DNA of 56,369 bases from Ignavibacteriales bacterium. Lineage in GTDB: Bacteria > Bacteroidota > Ignavibacteria > Ignavibacteriales > SURF-24. Position 1 is the first letter of the stretch, and each line of letters begins with the position of its first letter. The translations under genes were made by a program, and so were the position numbers. Positions 1 to 9,216 of this stretch are shown one piece after another. The notes beneath the pieces are model-generated. The model saw only the letters and a program-made list of their open reading frames with translations, had not been told where the DNA came from and did no database searches. The stretch is taken from positions 1 through 56,369 of the forward strand of contig QZKB01000009.1 of the NCBI GenBank assembly GCA_003599415.1, in the 5' to 3' direction.

Positions 1-977
1 TTCATAATTCCGATTCCACCAACAAGTAAAGATATTCCTGCGATTGCACCCATTACTATATTAAAAATTTTCTGCGTCTTTTGTTTTTGTTCAAGCAGCT
101 GTTCCGGCAGAGTTATTTCGTAATCCATCACTCCAAAATGCTTACGTTCCATTATCCTTGATATTAATTGAGATGCCTGTTTAAGATTTTCCGAATCATT
201 TATTTTAATTATAAGCTGATCAACGGAAGTTTTATCAAGGATAGGAACCTCCTGGCTTTCAATAAAATAAAAGATTCCGTTTCTGAATTCAGATTGTTCC
301 TCAAGTTTATCCATCTTGTATGCCATTGTTGTAAAGGGAACGTAAATATCCTCGTTGAAATTTCTTATTCCTAATCCTTCTGCGCTTGATGCAGTAATAT
401 TTTTTGATGCAACAATACCAAGTATATCAAACCAAAGATCTCCGAGTTTTATTTTCTTCCCGACCGGATTTTCAAATTTAAAAATCTGCTCTTTAATTCC
501 CGAACCGAGGACGCAAACATTGGCAGCATTAGTAACATCATAAGGTTGGAAGAATTTTCCGGACTCCAGTTTGGAATTCATTACCTTAAGATAATCCGGT
601 GTAGTTCCGATAATTCTTGCTTCAATAATATTTGATCTGTAAGTAAGGTTGTTTTTAATTTCTCTTTGAGGCACAATCATCTGTACATAAGGATTAATCT
701 CAAGTATTGCATCGGCATCCTTGGTAGAGAGGCCGGGGGAGAATGAGGTTTTTGCTTCCTTGGTTTTTTGCTTAATGATTACTTTATTAATTATAATGTT
801 ATTCGTTCCCATCAATTCAATTTGTTCAATTGTTTCCTGTCTTGCCCCTTCGCCAATTGACATCATAGCAATAACGGCGGCAACACCGAATACAATACCG
901 AGCATTGTAAGTGCAGTACGGAGTTTGTTGGATTTTAATTCCGTAAGACTAATAACAAGTATTTCAGATTTTTTCAT
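1..977 (-). CDS. MacB-type ABC transporter permease (3' end outside window)
   Basis: Partial inner-membrane permease of the MacB/FtsX type, truncated at its C-terminus by the window edge. The protein starts MKKSEILVISL, followed by a first membrane segment with LRTALTMLGIVFGVAAVI. It has the usual large periplasmic MacB_PCD region (roughly residues 45-290) and enters the second membrane segment at GGIGIMN, a hallmark of the family, exactly where the window stops. The start at 977 lies one base after the stop codon of the adaptor gene at 979-2358, so the two form an operon. MacB family members couple ATP hydrolysis to export or to mechanotransmission across the envelope. No ATPase domain is visible here, so it must be a separate gene or lie beyond the edge. 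Substrate unknown. Confidence 0.85.
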   Translation of the reverse strand, partial: MKKSEILVISLTELKSNKLRTALTMLGIVFGVAAVIAMMSIGEGARQETIEQIELMGTNNIIINKVIIKQKTKEAKTSFSPGLSTKDADAILEINPYVQMIVPQREIKNNLTYRSNIIEARIIGTTPDYLKVMNSKLESGKFFQPYDVTNAANVCVLGSGIKEQIFKFENPVGKKIKLGDLWFDILGIVASKNITASSAEGLGIRNFNEDIYVPFTTMAYKMDKLEEQSEFRNGIFYFIESQEVPILDKTSVDQLIIKINDSENLKQASQLISRIMERKHFGVMDYEITLPEQLLEQKQKTQKIFNIVMGAIAGISLLVGGIGIM

Positions 978-978
978 A

Positions 979-2358
979 TTACAATTCAGTCTTTGGAATT
1001 TTTACGGATTTATCTGTATTAGATTTTTCTTCCTCGGTTTCAATTGTAGGATCCTGAAGTGCAACTTCCTCGTTGTTCTCCAATCCCTTCTTAACAATAA
1101 TAGAATTTTCTCCTTTTTCACCAACCTCAACAAAGTGTTCGTCAAAACCGGAACCGTTTTTAACGTAAACTATTTTCTTACCATTCTTTTCGAATACTGC
1201 TTCCAAAGGAACGGAAAGAACATTGGGAATTTTATTGATTATCATTTTATTGCTTGTTGTCATGCCCGGTTTTAAAATCGGCGACATATTTTTAATACCA
1301 ACAATAAGTTCAAAAATCTTAACCGTTGAATTTCCGCTCTTCGTTCTTCCGAGAGAAGCTACATTAGAAATAAATCCATCGAATGAACTATCCGGAAAAG
1401 CATCAAGCTTAACTTCAACTTTTTGATTCTTTGCAATTTTACTTACATCTACCTCGTTAACGGATGTTATGCTCTCCATAGAAGATAAATCCGGTAAAGT
1501 TATTATTGTACTACCGGGCCAGGTATTATCACCTATGGCAAATTTTCTACCGTTGTTACTCCAGTTTGTTTCGTAAACAACAAGTCCAGCAGTTGGTGCT
1601 GTTAAAGTAAGCATAGCAAGATCGCTTTTAGCTTTATCAAGTTCTGACTGTCTTTGTTTAATTTCAATTTCAGTCCGGTTCTTTTCAGATTTCAGAATTA
1701 TTTTTTTTGATTCAATATCCTTCTTAGTGCGTTCATAGCTTAACCTGTTTTTCTCATGCTGCAATTTGGCTTCCTGCTGTTTAGCCTCAGCTTCAAACTT
1801 CATTTGATCAAGGGATAACTTTGAAAGCTCATAGGTAAGTTCTGCACTTCTAAGATCAGATTCCATCTGTGCTTCCTGCGAGCTGTGTGATGCATTTAAT
1901 TTTTCCTTATCGGAAATAGCCAGTTCTAATTTTGATTCGGCATCGCGAAGTGTACTCATTGCTTCTGTCGGGTCAAAGCGAAGTACTGTATCCCCGCCTT
2001 TAACAGTTGAACCTTCCGGAATAATGTATACAATTTTAAGGCTGCCTCTTATTCTTGGGGCTATTATTGCCACAGAATTTTTAGCCCGCAATTCTCCGCT
2101 CTCTGTAATAGAGACAAGGAAGTTGCCTCTTTTAACTTTAAAGGTTGGAATAGAGACAACGGAAGTATCAAATGAACCAGCAATAATTACAATTATTACA
2201 AGAAAAAGCACAGCAGTAATAAACAGGTTCCTTTTTTTCTTAAAGAATTTAGGTACCGCTTTCCCTTTCATTTTTGATGATATGCTTTTCCGTGTTTTAA
2301 TTAATTTGTCTTTAAATGAAGAACTTGTCGAGGTTGATTCGCCTGAATTGGTTTTCAT
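979..2358 (-). CDS. HlyD/MacA-type membrane-fusion (periplasmic adaptor) protein
   Basis: Periplasmic adaptor that would link the MacB-type permease to an outer-membrane channel. After a basic cytoplasmic N-terminus, one membrane anchor lies at about residues 44-64. A biotinyl-lipoyl-like half domain follows, then a long charged coiled-coil hairpin (about residues 125-240, rich in K, E and Q), the returning lipoyl half (LTAPTAGLVVYET) and beta-barrel domains. The acidic tail is low complexity (TEEEKSNTDKS). The ATG at 2358 is preferred; an in-frame TTG two codons upstream also exists. The stop codon is one base from the permease start, so the genes are co-transcribed. Family assignment is firm, but the exported substrate cannot be told. 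Length (459 aa) is normal for the family. Confidence 0.9.
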   Translation of the reverse strand: MKTNSGESTSTSSSFKDKLIKTRKSISSKMKGKAVPKFFKKKRNLFITAVLFLVIIVIIAGSFDTSVVSIPTFKVKRGNFLVSITESGELRAKNSVAIIAPRIRGSLKIVYIIPEGSTVKGGDTVLRFDPTEAMSTLRDAESKLELAISDKEKLNASHSSQEAQMESDLRSAELTYELSKLSLDQMKFEAEAKQQEAKLQHEKNRLSYERTKKDIESKKIILKSEKNRTEIEIKQRQSELDKAKSDLAMLTLTAPTAGLVVYETNWSNNGRKFAIGDNTWPGSTIITLPDLSSMESITSVNEVDVSKIAKNQKVEVKLDAFPDSSFDGFISNVASLGRTKSGNSTVKIFELIVGIKNMSPILKPGMTTSNKMIINKIPNVLSVPLEAVFEKNGKKIVYVKNGSGFDEHFVEVGEKGENSIIVKKGLENNEEVALQDPTIETEEEKSNTDKSVKIPKTEL

Positions 2359-2560
2359 GAACAATCCACAATGTTTTTTACAAAATATTTTAGGAGAAAG
2401 AATAATAAGAATTATTCCCGCCGCACTTTTACCTTATCAAAGAAATGCAATTAAAAGGACTATATAAAATTCTCAGAATAATTCGGCTAAAAGATAAACT
2501 TTTTTCCAAATTAAAAAAATGTATTTAACAGTAATTTTTAATCAGATAAACAGGGAACTG

Positions 2561-4042
2561 TTATTTCCTTCTTTTCAGAGGCAGCTCAATCTTAAATGTG
2601 CTTCCGGCGTTTTTCTTACTGGATACAATTATAGTTCCGCCATGCTCATCAATTATGTTTTTAACTATCCACAGACCAAGCCCTGAGCTTTCTTCGCTGC
2701 CTGTTGGTTTAGAACTGAGTTGAGCACCTTTTTCAAAAAGATGATTCAGATCGTCCGAATCCATTCCAACCCCGTTGTCAATAACCTCGATAAAAATTTT
2801 CTTTTCGTTAAAATATGATTTAATAATAACTGTAGAGTTCGGATACGAGAATTTAATTGCGTTGTTTACAACGTTATCAATTGCTTCGTGCATCTTTTCC
2901 TTATCAATTTCAATTTTGGGCGTTTGAGGTGATGCGTTGTTAATTAGCTTAATCTGCTTCCTGTTTGCATTTGCAATATTCTGATAGCATACAGAATCAA
3001 TAATTGATTTTAAAGATGAAGATTCAAAATTAGGCGCCGTGTTGGTATCACTTTGTGCAATTGCAACAGACATTTTCTGAGCCAGGTCTACAATTCTTGC
3101 CGAAGTATCAACAAGATACTGGATAATTTCCTGCTGTTCTACTGCATTCAGATCAAATGATTCCAATAATTCAACATAACCTTTTATTGCAGCGGCAGGA
3201 TTTTTAATATCGTGTACTGCAGTAGCAAAAAGTTTTTCCTTTTTAATGTGAAGTTCTTCACCAAGTACTATGCTTTTTTCAAGTTTGGTTTTCTGTTCCA
3301 ACAATTCTGAGTTTGCCTTTTCAAGATTTTCAATATGCTGTTTAAGCTCTCTGACCTGGGTTCTTAAATTATTATTCTGTTCTCTTAACGTTTTAACGCT
3401 TTCTTTTAGCTGGCTGTTTGAGTAATTAAGATCATTCAGATTTTCAGACTTACTAAAAACTTCTTTCAGTAATTCTTTTTTATTATATCGTTTATATTCA
3501 GGGTCGGTATTTGTTTTTTTGTTTCTTAAAAGCCTTAAGGAAAAATAGACAACATTAAACAGCAAAAGTAAGCTTATGAAGACTAACGCTGCATAATAAT
3601 ATTCTTTACTGAGTGAAATATCTGAATCGGAAATTTCATTGTATACTGTAATGGGATTTATGTCAACATTAAATTTGATATAAGCCGGCTTAGCCTCATT
3701 GCTTGTTTTTGTGTATCCCTGGATTTTTAAAAGATAATTACCGGAATCAAGTAATGAAAACGAAACTGTTCTGGAATTCATGTTTTCAAGATTTATCGGA
3801 ACACCATTCAATATAATACGGTGAAGCATTTCTTCTGAACCGGTACCGGTTCTTTGAGTATTAAAATCGAAACTAATAATATCTTTTTTCGAAATGGAAA
3901 GATTACTCCAGAATTTACTTAAAACAACATTGCCGTTAATTCTAACAGAACTTATATATGTTGAATCAACCTGGCAATATAAAATCAAATTGTAAATAAA
4001 CAGGATGAATAAGGACTTAAGGATGATACTGTAGATCTTCAT
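2561..4042 (-). CDS. Membrane sensor histidine kinase
   Basis: Orphan two-component sensor kinase, 493 aa from the ATG at 4042. An in-frame TTG six codons upstream is less likely because the ATG gives a clean signal-like helix. Order: N-terminal hydrophobic segment (1-23), periplasmic beta-rich domain (about 25-145) resembling the Y_Y_Y/Ig-like sensor domains of Bacteroidota hybrid regulators, one membrane span (about 148-170), a coiled coil (about 200-260), then the kinase core. The phospho-acceptor His lies in HDIKNP at about residue 277. The N box is NNAIKF near 393, G1 is DNGVGM near 422 and G2 is GLGLWIV near 454. No response regulator is adjacent. It lies upstream of, and on the same strand as, the adaptor/permease operon, with about 200 bases between, so a regulatory link to that transporter is possible but only inferred. 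Confidence 0.9.
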   Translation of the reverse strand: MKIYSIILKSLFILFIYNLILYCQVDSTYISSVRINGNVVLSKFWSNLSISKKDIISFDFNTQRTGTGSEEMLHRIILNGVPINLENMNSRTVSFSLLDSGNYLLKIQGYTKTSNEAKPAYIKFNVDINPITVYNEISDSDISLSKEYYYAALVFISLLLLFNVVYFSLRLLRNKKTNTDPEYKRYNKKELLKEVFSKSENLNDLNYSNSQLKESVKTLREQNNNLRTQVRELKQHIENLEKANSELLEQKTKLEKSIVLGEELHIKKEKLFATAVHDIKNPAAAIKGYVELLESFDLNAVEQQEIIQYLVDTSARIVDLAQKMSVAIAQSDTNTAPNFESSSLKSIIDSVCYQNIANANRKQIKLINNASPQTPKIEIDKEKMHEAIDNVVNNAIKFSYPNSTVIIKSYFNEKKIFIEVIDNGVGMDSDDLNHLFEKGAQLSSKPTGSEESSGLGLWIVKNIIDEHGGTIIVSSKKNAGSTFKIELPLKRRK

Positions 4043-4148
4043 AAAAAAAGCTGTTTTCAATTAGTGTGAAATTTAGTTTTCATTAATGTGTAATCCAAGA
4101 AAAATTTCATTTACTCCGGGATATTACCTATTACCGGCAAAATCTAAA

Positions 4149-5321
4149 TTAAAATGCAGCGATTATTCCTGCGCTAAATTGTAAAAACTCTTCTGTAAAG
4201 TTATAAGTTGATTCTGCGACAAAGCGAATATTTCTTTTTAACAAATAACCACCGGAAAGAGTAGCGGATTTATGGTTTATCCCGCTTATCTCTACTTTTT
4301 CATCTTTGTCTAGGTAATTAATTAAACCGACCATATACCACTTACTTTCGTCACCATCAGGTCTGAAGATTAATTCTGCAAATGCACCGCGGGTAGAAAT
4401 TTCTTTAGCATTTGTTTGATGAAATAAAGGATTTTTATCCCGCCTTTCAACATACTGCAAATTCATTTCAAATGGACCAACAATTACCGTTGCATCCGGA
4501 CCTGCTAAAATAACTTCGTTTGTTTGTTCGTTTTGCTCTTCTTTACCATAGTAACCAAATGCGCCGATGCGGATATTCTCAGTTAAGTCCTGACTTACTC
4601 TGCCCATAAAATTTTTATACTTATCGTTATCAAAAATCCTGTAATTATTAGCGGCACCTATTCCGCAGCCGTTAAGTATTTCCAATGTTACATCAGTCCC
4701 TGAACTGAATCCGTAATTCAGCATCAAACCCCTGTCATAAGTAAGGTTAATGTTTGATTGTCCTACTTTTAATTTATAAACAAGGTAGTCTTCAAATGTA
4801 AGTCTCAGCTCGCGTTTGAAAAGAGGGTCGGAAACCTGGAACTGACCGACAAATAAATCTAAATTAGAATTAAAGATATCGTTAAACATTATGAAAGCAT
4901 CTTCTAATCCGGCAACTTCTCCGCGTTCACCAAGGAAGAAATAAAAGTAGTATGAAATATCGTCCGCAATATCTCCACCCGAAAGCAATTTAATTAAGTA
5001 AGGGGCAGAAATATCGGATCTTTCAGAATATGAATGATTATAAGTAATGTATCCTTCAACTCTTAATGCGAGCGGAATATCGCGTAATAATGACAGCTCA
5101 TCATCACCGGTTTCAATAAAGTACCTTGGAGTTTCCTGGTCTTTCAGTACAAAACCGTTTGAGGCAAATTCTTCTCCATATGATTTTAAAGATGGAAAAG
5201 GGGAGTGACAAGTTTTGCAAGTCATATTATATTTACGGGCAAAAGCAGGTATGGCAAAAGTATTTTCATATAAAAACATTGCCATAATTAAAATTAAAGA
5301 AACATAATAAAATTTTTTCAT
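4149..5321 (-). CDS. Monoheme cytochrome fused to an outer-membrane beta-barrel (Cyc2-like architecture)
   Basis: 390-aa exported protein. A signal peptide (about 1-23) leads into PAFARKYNMTCKTCHSPFP, with one c-type heme site (Cys35, Cys38, His39), followed by SYGEEFASNGF. The rest (about 65-390) consists of alternating amphipathic strands ending in an aromatic-rich strand and terminal Phe, as in outer-membrane porins. The arrangement 'FAR...CxxCH...xFGxxFxxxGF then barrel' recalls Cyc2, the fused cytochrome-porin of iron oxidisers, although the match is by pattern only. SD AGGGA lies before the ATG. It starts 10 bases after the multiheme cytochrome gene, so they are one operon. Likely role: moving electrons through the outer membrane. 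Direction and donor are unknown, and a porin-like protein with another role is the alternative. Confidence 0.7.
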   Translation of the reverse strand: MKKFYYVSLILIMAMFLYENTFAIPAFARKYNMTCKTCHSPFPSLKSYGEEFASNGFVLKDQETPRYFIETGDDELSLLRDIPLALRVEGYITYNHSYSERSDISAPYLIKLLSGGDIADDISYYFYFFLGERGEVAGLEDAFIMFNDIFNSNLDLFVGQFQVSDPLFKRELRLTFEDYLVYKLKVGQSNINLTYDRGLMLNYGFSSGTDVTLEILNGCGIGAANNYRIFDNDKYKNFMGRVSQDLTENIRIGAFGYYGKEEQNEQTNEVILAGPDATVIVGPFEMNLQYVERRDKNPLFHQTNAKEISTRGAFAELIFRPDGDESKWYMVGLINYLDKDEKVEISGINHKSATLSGGYLLKRNIRFVAESTYNFTEEFLQFSAGIIAAF

Positions 5322-5331
5322 TTTGCTTTCC

Positions 5332-6681
5332 CTAATCTAAAATTGTAAATGTTGTAGTGTGTTCATTAACCGGAATTATTTCTGATTCTTCTTCCGGTAC
5401 ACCAAGAAAATCTGCTACAGGTTTAACAAGTTTCTGATAATTGAGTAAAGCCTTTACTGTAACTGTACCGGATGGAATGTTGTTCGGAAGCCTGAAGGTA
5501 TATGTTTCTACCTTTGTATCTCTTGGTGCAAACCTGTAGTCAACACCTAACGATTTAGTATTCCATTGTTGTATTGTCATTATTCCCTGTGGGTCCAAAT
5601 ATGGCATTCTGAAAATTCTGTCGCCGACTGGAATCCCATCTCTCTGAACACCTTGAAAATCCTTGTTATCTAATGCAATACCCATATCTTTATAAGCAAG
5701 CACATCACCGGAGATAGTATATTCTTCACCTTCAAAACCTTTTTTGTTAACGGGTAAATGATAAACCTTTCCTTTTGAATCAGTGGCTTCTACGTGTAGC
5801 CATAGTATCCTGTCTTCAACTGAACCGGTAGGAAATTTATGACCTGTTTTTTGGTTAAATAAAATTGCAGTCAGATTAACTGTCTCGCCAGGTTCCGCTT
5901 CACGAATATCAGGATGGATTCTTATTTCAATTGTACCTTTTACTTTGCCAGGATCGTGAGCTCCGTGAAATAAATGCTGACGCGCATCAGCATATTTTTT
6001 CCCAAGGTTAGAAGTTTTTGTTTCTGCCGGCGGCATATGACATGTCTGGCATTGAACCCCATCTTTTGCATATGGTCCTTCTTTCCATTCAAGATGAGTT
6101 GATTTGACCCAGATTCCGTAAGGATTTTTTTCGTTATGACAGACTCCGCAGAATTCACTCTTCTTAAAAATATCAAGTTTCTTTATCTCGTGTGCAGGTG
6201 AAAGCAATTCCGGCATTCTTCCTGAATATTTTGTTTTGCCCGGTTCAGAAATAAAATTGAAATTGTAAGGCGTATCTCCGCTAAAACCTGTTATTGAATG
6301 GCAAACCGCGCATGAAACCGATTCATTTGCACGGGATTTCATTTCAGGTTTTTGTGGTGGAATATCCCCGGCTAAGAAAGCCAAAGGAGAATGGCAGCCA
6401 TTACAACCGGCTTTAACTTCTGCAACAAAAGGATCTTTTTCTGCATGCGGTATAGCTAACTTGAAATATTCAATTTCATCCCAATGATGAGTATATGCCT
6501 GTGACATCATTGTTTGTTGCCATTGTTCAAAAAAATCTTTATGGCAAGCGCTACCGCAGTAAGTTGGTTTCTCAAAATCATTATAGCTTTTTGTTCCCAA
6601 GGCTTCTCCGCCGGTTTTTACCTGGCCAGGAATAAGACAAGTGAAAAAAATAAAAAATATTGGTAAGAGGAATTTTTTCAT
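5332..6681 (-). CDS. Multiheme cytochrome c (cytochrome c554-like), five heme-site candidates
   Basis: 449-aa exported cytochrome with signal peptide MKKFLLPIFFIFFTCLIPGQ. Canonical heme sites are at C93-C96-H97 (CNGCH), C124-C127-H128 (CAVCH), C178-C181-H182 (CGVCH) and C211-C214-H215 (CQTCH). A fifth candidate at C42-C46-H47 reads CGSACH, with three residues between the cysteines instead of two. The C-terminal half (about 245-449) has no heme motif and looks like a beta-sandwich, as in cytochromes of the c554/octaheme reductase neighbourhood that carry an extra domain. A strong SD (GGAGG) precedes the ATG. The next gene, 10 bases downstream, is the heme-porin protein, so this is probably the periplasmic or surface electron partner of that barrel. 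The redox substrate cannot be identified from sequence. Confidence 0.85.
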   Translation of the reverse strand: MKKFLLPIFFIFFTCLIPGQVKTGGEALGTKSYNDFEKPTYCGSACHKDFFEQWQQTMMSQAYTHHWDEIEYFKLAIPHAEKDPFVAEVKAGCNGCHSPLAFLAGDIPPQKPEMKSRANESVSCAVCHSITGFSGDTPYNFNFISEPGKTKYSGRMPELLSPAHEIKKLDIFKKSEFCGVCHNEKNPYGIWVKSTHLEWKEGPYAKDGVQCQTCHMPPAETKTSNLGKKYADARQHLFHGAHDPGKVKGTIEIRIHPDIREAEPGETVNLTAILFNQKTGHKFPTGSVEDRILWLHVEATDSKGKVYHLPVNKKGFEGEEYTISGDVLAYKDMGIALDNKDFQGVQRDGIPVGDRIFRMPYLDPQGIMTIQQWNTKSLGVDYRFAPRDTKVETYTFRLPNNIPSGTVTVKALLNYQKLVKPVADFLGVPEEESEIIPVNEHTTTFTILD

Positions 6682-6844
6682 TTTACCTCCGGCTTAACTT
6701 CAAAATTTGAGTAAAGAGAATGAAAGAGACTAAAATATCATGTTTAAAAATACTCGTGTGTAAGTTCTAATTATTTATTAAAAAAGTCAATCATTATCGA
6801 CTAAATCAGGGTATGAATTTATACATTCCAACAAAAGAAAAAAA

Positions 6845-8083
6845 CTAAACAAGCATAATTGGAATATGAAGGACTGCCCAGGAAAGAAATCTTAGTAATG
6901 TTTCTTTTCTTGTGGTTGCAGAGAGTGAGTAGAAATACGTTCCTTTCATTAAAGTATTACTCATCATTGCAAATATTATGCTTTGATAAAGAATTGGAGA
7001 TAACTCAGTTGAATTGTTTACGATTGAGATTACATATGGATCGATATCCGTCATACCGATAATGAATGATAGAACAAGTAAACCGAAGTTGCCTGCATAA
7101 GTTCTAAGAAAGTTAGTAAGTACTGATAGCAAAACAAAAAGTACAGCAAAGATCAATGCGGGTTTAAGTTCAAAAGGATTATGAATGCCGGAAAAATCAG
7201 AATGCTCTTCTTTATTTTCCTTATTTCCCAATCCGGTTGTAAGCATCATTCCGATTACAGATAAAGCGATTAACCTCCACCATAATTCCTGTATAAAAGA
7301 AAAATTAATAACCCAGATGATTATGAGTATTCTAAGGTACATTACGCTGCTTGCAAGTATAGAGGACTGAAGCGAGAATAAAGCTTTATCAGGATATTGT
7401 TTTGCAGTTCTACCAGCAGAAATTGTAACTGCCGTAGAAGATACAATTCCACCCATAATACCGGAAAGACGCATTCCAACCTTACTACCGAATTTTTTAA
7501 TGAGGAAGTAACCGACAAATCCTATTGATGAAACCATTACAACAATTTTCCAGATATTCTGGGGATTTAACCTGAACTGTGTATAATCCTGGTTCGGGAG
7601 CACTGGAAATATTATGATGGTAACAATAAGGAATCTTAACGTGGCAAGGTATTCAACTTTATTAAGCCGTTCAACATAACTTTCAAGTTGTGCTTTTTCC
7701 GAAAGGAGCAGCGCATTTATAATTCCGAGAGATAAAGCAATCCATACGTCGGCAAGCAATGTTAATGCTCCTACAGTGAATGTTAACAATGCAGTTACTT
7801 CACTAGTAAATCCAAACCGGCCTTCCTTAGTTTTAGTGTAATAAAATAATCCTGAAAGAATTGCAATTGACAGAAGTCCGACTGGCAAAAAATAAACTAC
7901 TCCAACTTTGTACAACCAGGCACAGCTAAAACCAAGCAAACTGATAATAGGAAATGTTCTTACGCCACCAAGAACAAATTTTTTCTTTTCAATTTTAGTA
8001 CTCTCACGTTCAAGTCCAACAAGAAAACCCAACGCTAAAGCAATAACAAAACGTATTTCATTACTGAATTCAAATGTGTTCAT
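6845..8083 (-). CDS. MgtC/DUF4010 family membrane protein
   Basis: 412-aa polytopic membrane protein. The N-terminal region (LALGFLVGLERE, then GGVRTFPIISLLG) is the MgtC-like domain seen in DUF4010 proteins. The C-terminal half (about 210-412) is the DUF4010 block, with MRLSGIMGGIVSSTAVTI and a run of hydrophobic helices. About ten to twelve membrane segments are visible. Family function is poorly defined; MgtC relatives affect adaptation to low magnesium and membrane potential, but that should not be assumed here. SD AAAGG lies before the ATG. The gene reads toward the cytochrome operon but is about 160 bases away, and it is divergent from the TonB-C gene at 8275. Confidence 0.85.
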   Translation of the reverse strand: MNTFEFSNEIRFVIALALGFLVGLERESTKIEKKKFVLGGVRTFPIISLLGFSCAWLYKVGVVYFLPVGLLSIAILSGLFYYTKTKEGRFGFTSEVTALLTFTVGALTLLADVWIALSLGIINALLLSEKAQLESYVERLNKVEYLATLRFLIVTIIIFPVLPNQDYTQFRLNPQNIWKIVVMVSSIGFVGYFLIKKFGSKVGMRLSGIMGGIVSSTAVTISAGRTAKQYPDKALFSLQSSILASSVMYLRILIIIWVINFSFIQELWWRLIALSVIGMMLTTGLGNKENKEEHSDFSGIHNPFELKPALIFAVLFVLLSVLTNFLRTYAGNFGLLVLSFIIGMTDIDPYVISIVNNSTELSPILYQSIIFAMMSNTLMKGTYFYSLSATTRKETLLRFLSWAVLHIPIMLV

Positions 8084-8229
8084 GTTTTTTACCTTTGTTC
8101 CTGGGTTGCAAAATAATAAAAGAAATAATGAAAGTCATAAGCATTCTGGTTGTTTAATAAATCTGAACTAGAAAGGGCAGCTATATCTGGTTCATATAAA
8201 AATATCTAAGCAACCTCTATGAATTTTAC

Positions 8230-8237
8230 TATATTTG
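8230..8237 (+). promoter_or_regulatory. Possible Bacteroidota-type -7 element
   Basis: TATATTTG matches the TAnnTTTG -7 box described for Bacteroidota primary sigma factor promoters, 37 bases before the ATG at 8275. No clear TTTG -33 partner is seen at the usual spacing, so this is tentative. Confidence 0.25.
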
Positions 8238-8274
8238 TTAAGCAATTTTTAAGTTATTGAAAGCAAAAAGTTTT

Positions 8275-9150
8275 ATGATTTTCAGCAGATCCTTGTTTCT
8301 CTTTTTCATTGTAGTGTTCCTGTCAAATGAGGGATTATCACAGAATGGTTTGGTCCGCAGTTATCACTCAAATGGGAATCTTGAATCCGTAGTTGTATAT
8401 GTAAATGATATACTCGACGGAACAGCAAGATATTTTTATGAAGATGGTGTACTCAAGGAAGAAAAAAATTATTCCCAGGGAAAGCTGCACGGATGGATAA
8501 GAACATATTATCCAAACGGTGCACCAAAAGAAGAGTATTATGTTTATGAAGGTAAGCTAAATGGGGTTGCAAGAGACTATTACGAGAATGGCGGCCTGAA
8601 ACGAATGAGAGTTTATGATTATGGAAAACTTCAACGCGAACAATTTGTTCAATTTGACTCAACTTTAGCACCGCCAGCTAAAGAGACAATAAGAAGTTTA
8701 GCTAACGCAAGGGAGCAATCTCAGCGTATTAAAGAAGGCAACAAAGATAAAAAAGAAGTGCCTGAACCGGTTGAACAAATAGTCAATGGAACTAAAACTG
8801 TTGCTGTTACCTTAGACGAAGCGCCTAAGTTTACTCCTGTTGAGGCGAAATATTATACAGCAGTAGATGAATTCCCAAAACCGGTTGAAGGACCAAGTGC
8901 AGTTTTTTCTAAATTAATTTATCCTGATGAAGCAACGAGATTAAGCATTGAAGGTATTGTAGTTTTAAAAGCATTTATAAATGAAAGTGGAAATGTGGAT
9001 AAAACCGAAATTATTAAAAGTGTTGGTTATGGCTGCGATGAAGCTGCAATTAAAGCAGTAACAGATACAAAATTTTTCCCGGCTAAACTAAAAGATCAAA
9101 ATGTAAAAGCGCAGTTAACAATTTCTGTAAAATTTAAACTTGAAAATTAG
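8275..9150 (+). CDS. Secreted YwqK/MORN-like repeat protein with TonB C-terminal domain
   Basis: 291 aa from the ATG at 8275 (an in-frame TTG at 8257 is less likely). Signal peptide MIFSRSLFLFFIVVFLSNEGLSQ. Residues about 25-125 hold four repeats of the type 'G-x-x-Y-x-x-N/D-G-x-L-x-x-E-x-x-Y', i.e. MORN variant repeats as in YwqK proteins. A charged linker (about 140-175) follows, then a TonB_C domain (about 200-291) with IYPDEATRLSIEGIVVLKAFI and the final KFKLEN. TonB_C domains contact TonB-box peptides or act as periplasmic interaction modules. The protein lacks the Pro-rich linker and cytoplasmic N-terminus of a true energy transducer, so it is more likely an envelope scaffold or TonB-domain homologue. 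It stands alone, convergent with the slipin gene. Confidence 0.8.
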   Translation: MIFSRSLFLFFIVVFLSNEGLSQNGLVRSYHSNGNLESVVVYVNDILDGTARYFYEDGVLKEEKNYSQGKLHGWIRTYYPNGAPKEEYYVYEGKLNGVARDYYENGGLKRMRVYDYGKLQREQFVQFDSTLAPPAKETIRSLANAREQSQRIKEGNKDKKEVPEPVEQIVNGTKTVAVTLDEAPKFTPVEAKYYTAVDEFPKPVEGPSAVFSKLIYPDEATRLSIEGIVVLKAFINESGNVDKTEIIKSVGYGCDEAAIKAVTDTKFFPAKLKDQNVKAQLTISVKFKLEN

Positions 9151-9216
9151 TTTATTGCAAACCGCGCTTTAATTTTTATACTGTATTGTAACAAGTAATC
9201 CATTAAAAATCTTAGA

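Noticed and set aside
721..1275. 184-aa plus-strand reading frame
   Set aside because: It is antisense to the permease and adaptor genes, whose protein motifs are clear; no family pattern is visible in it.
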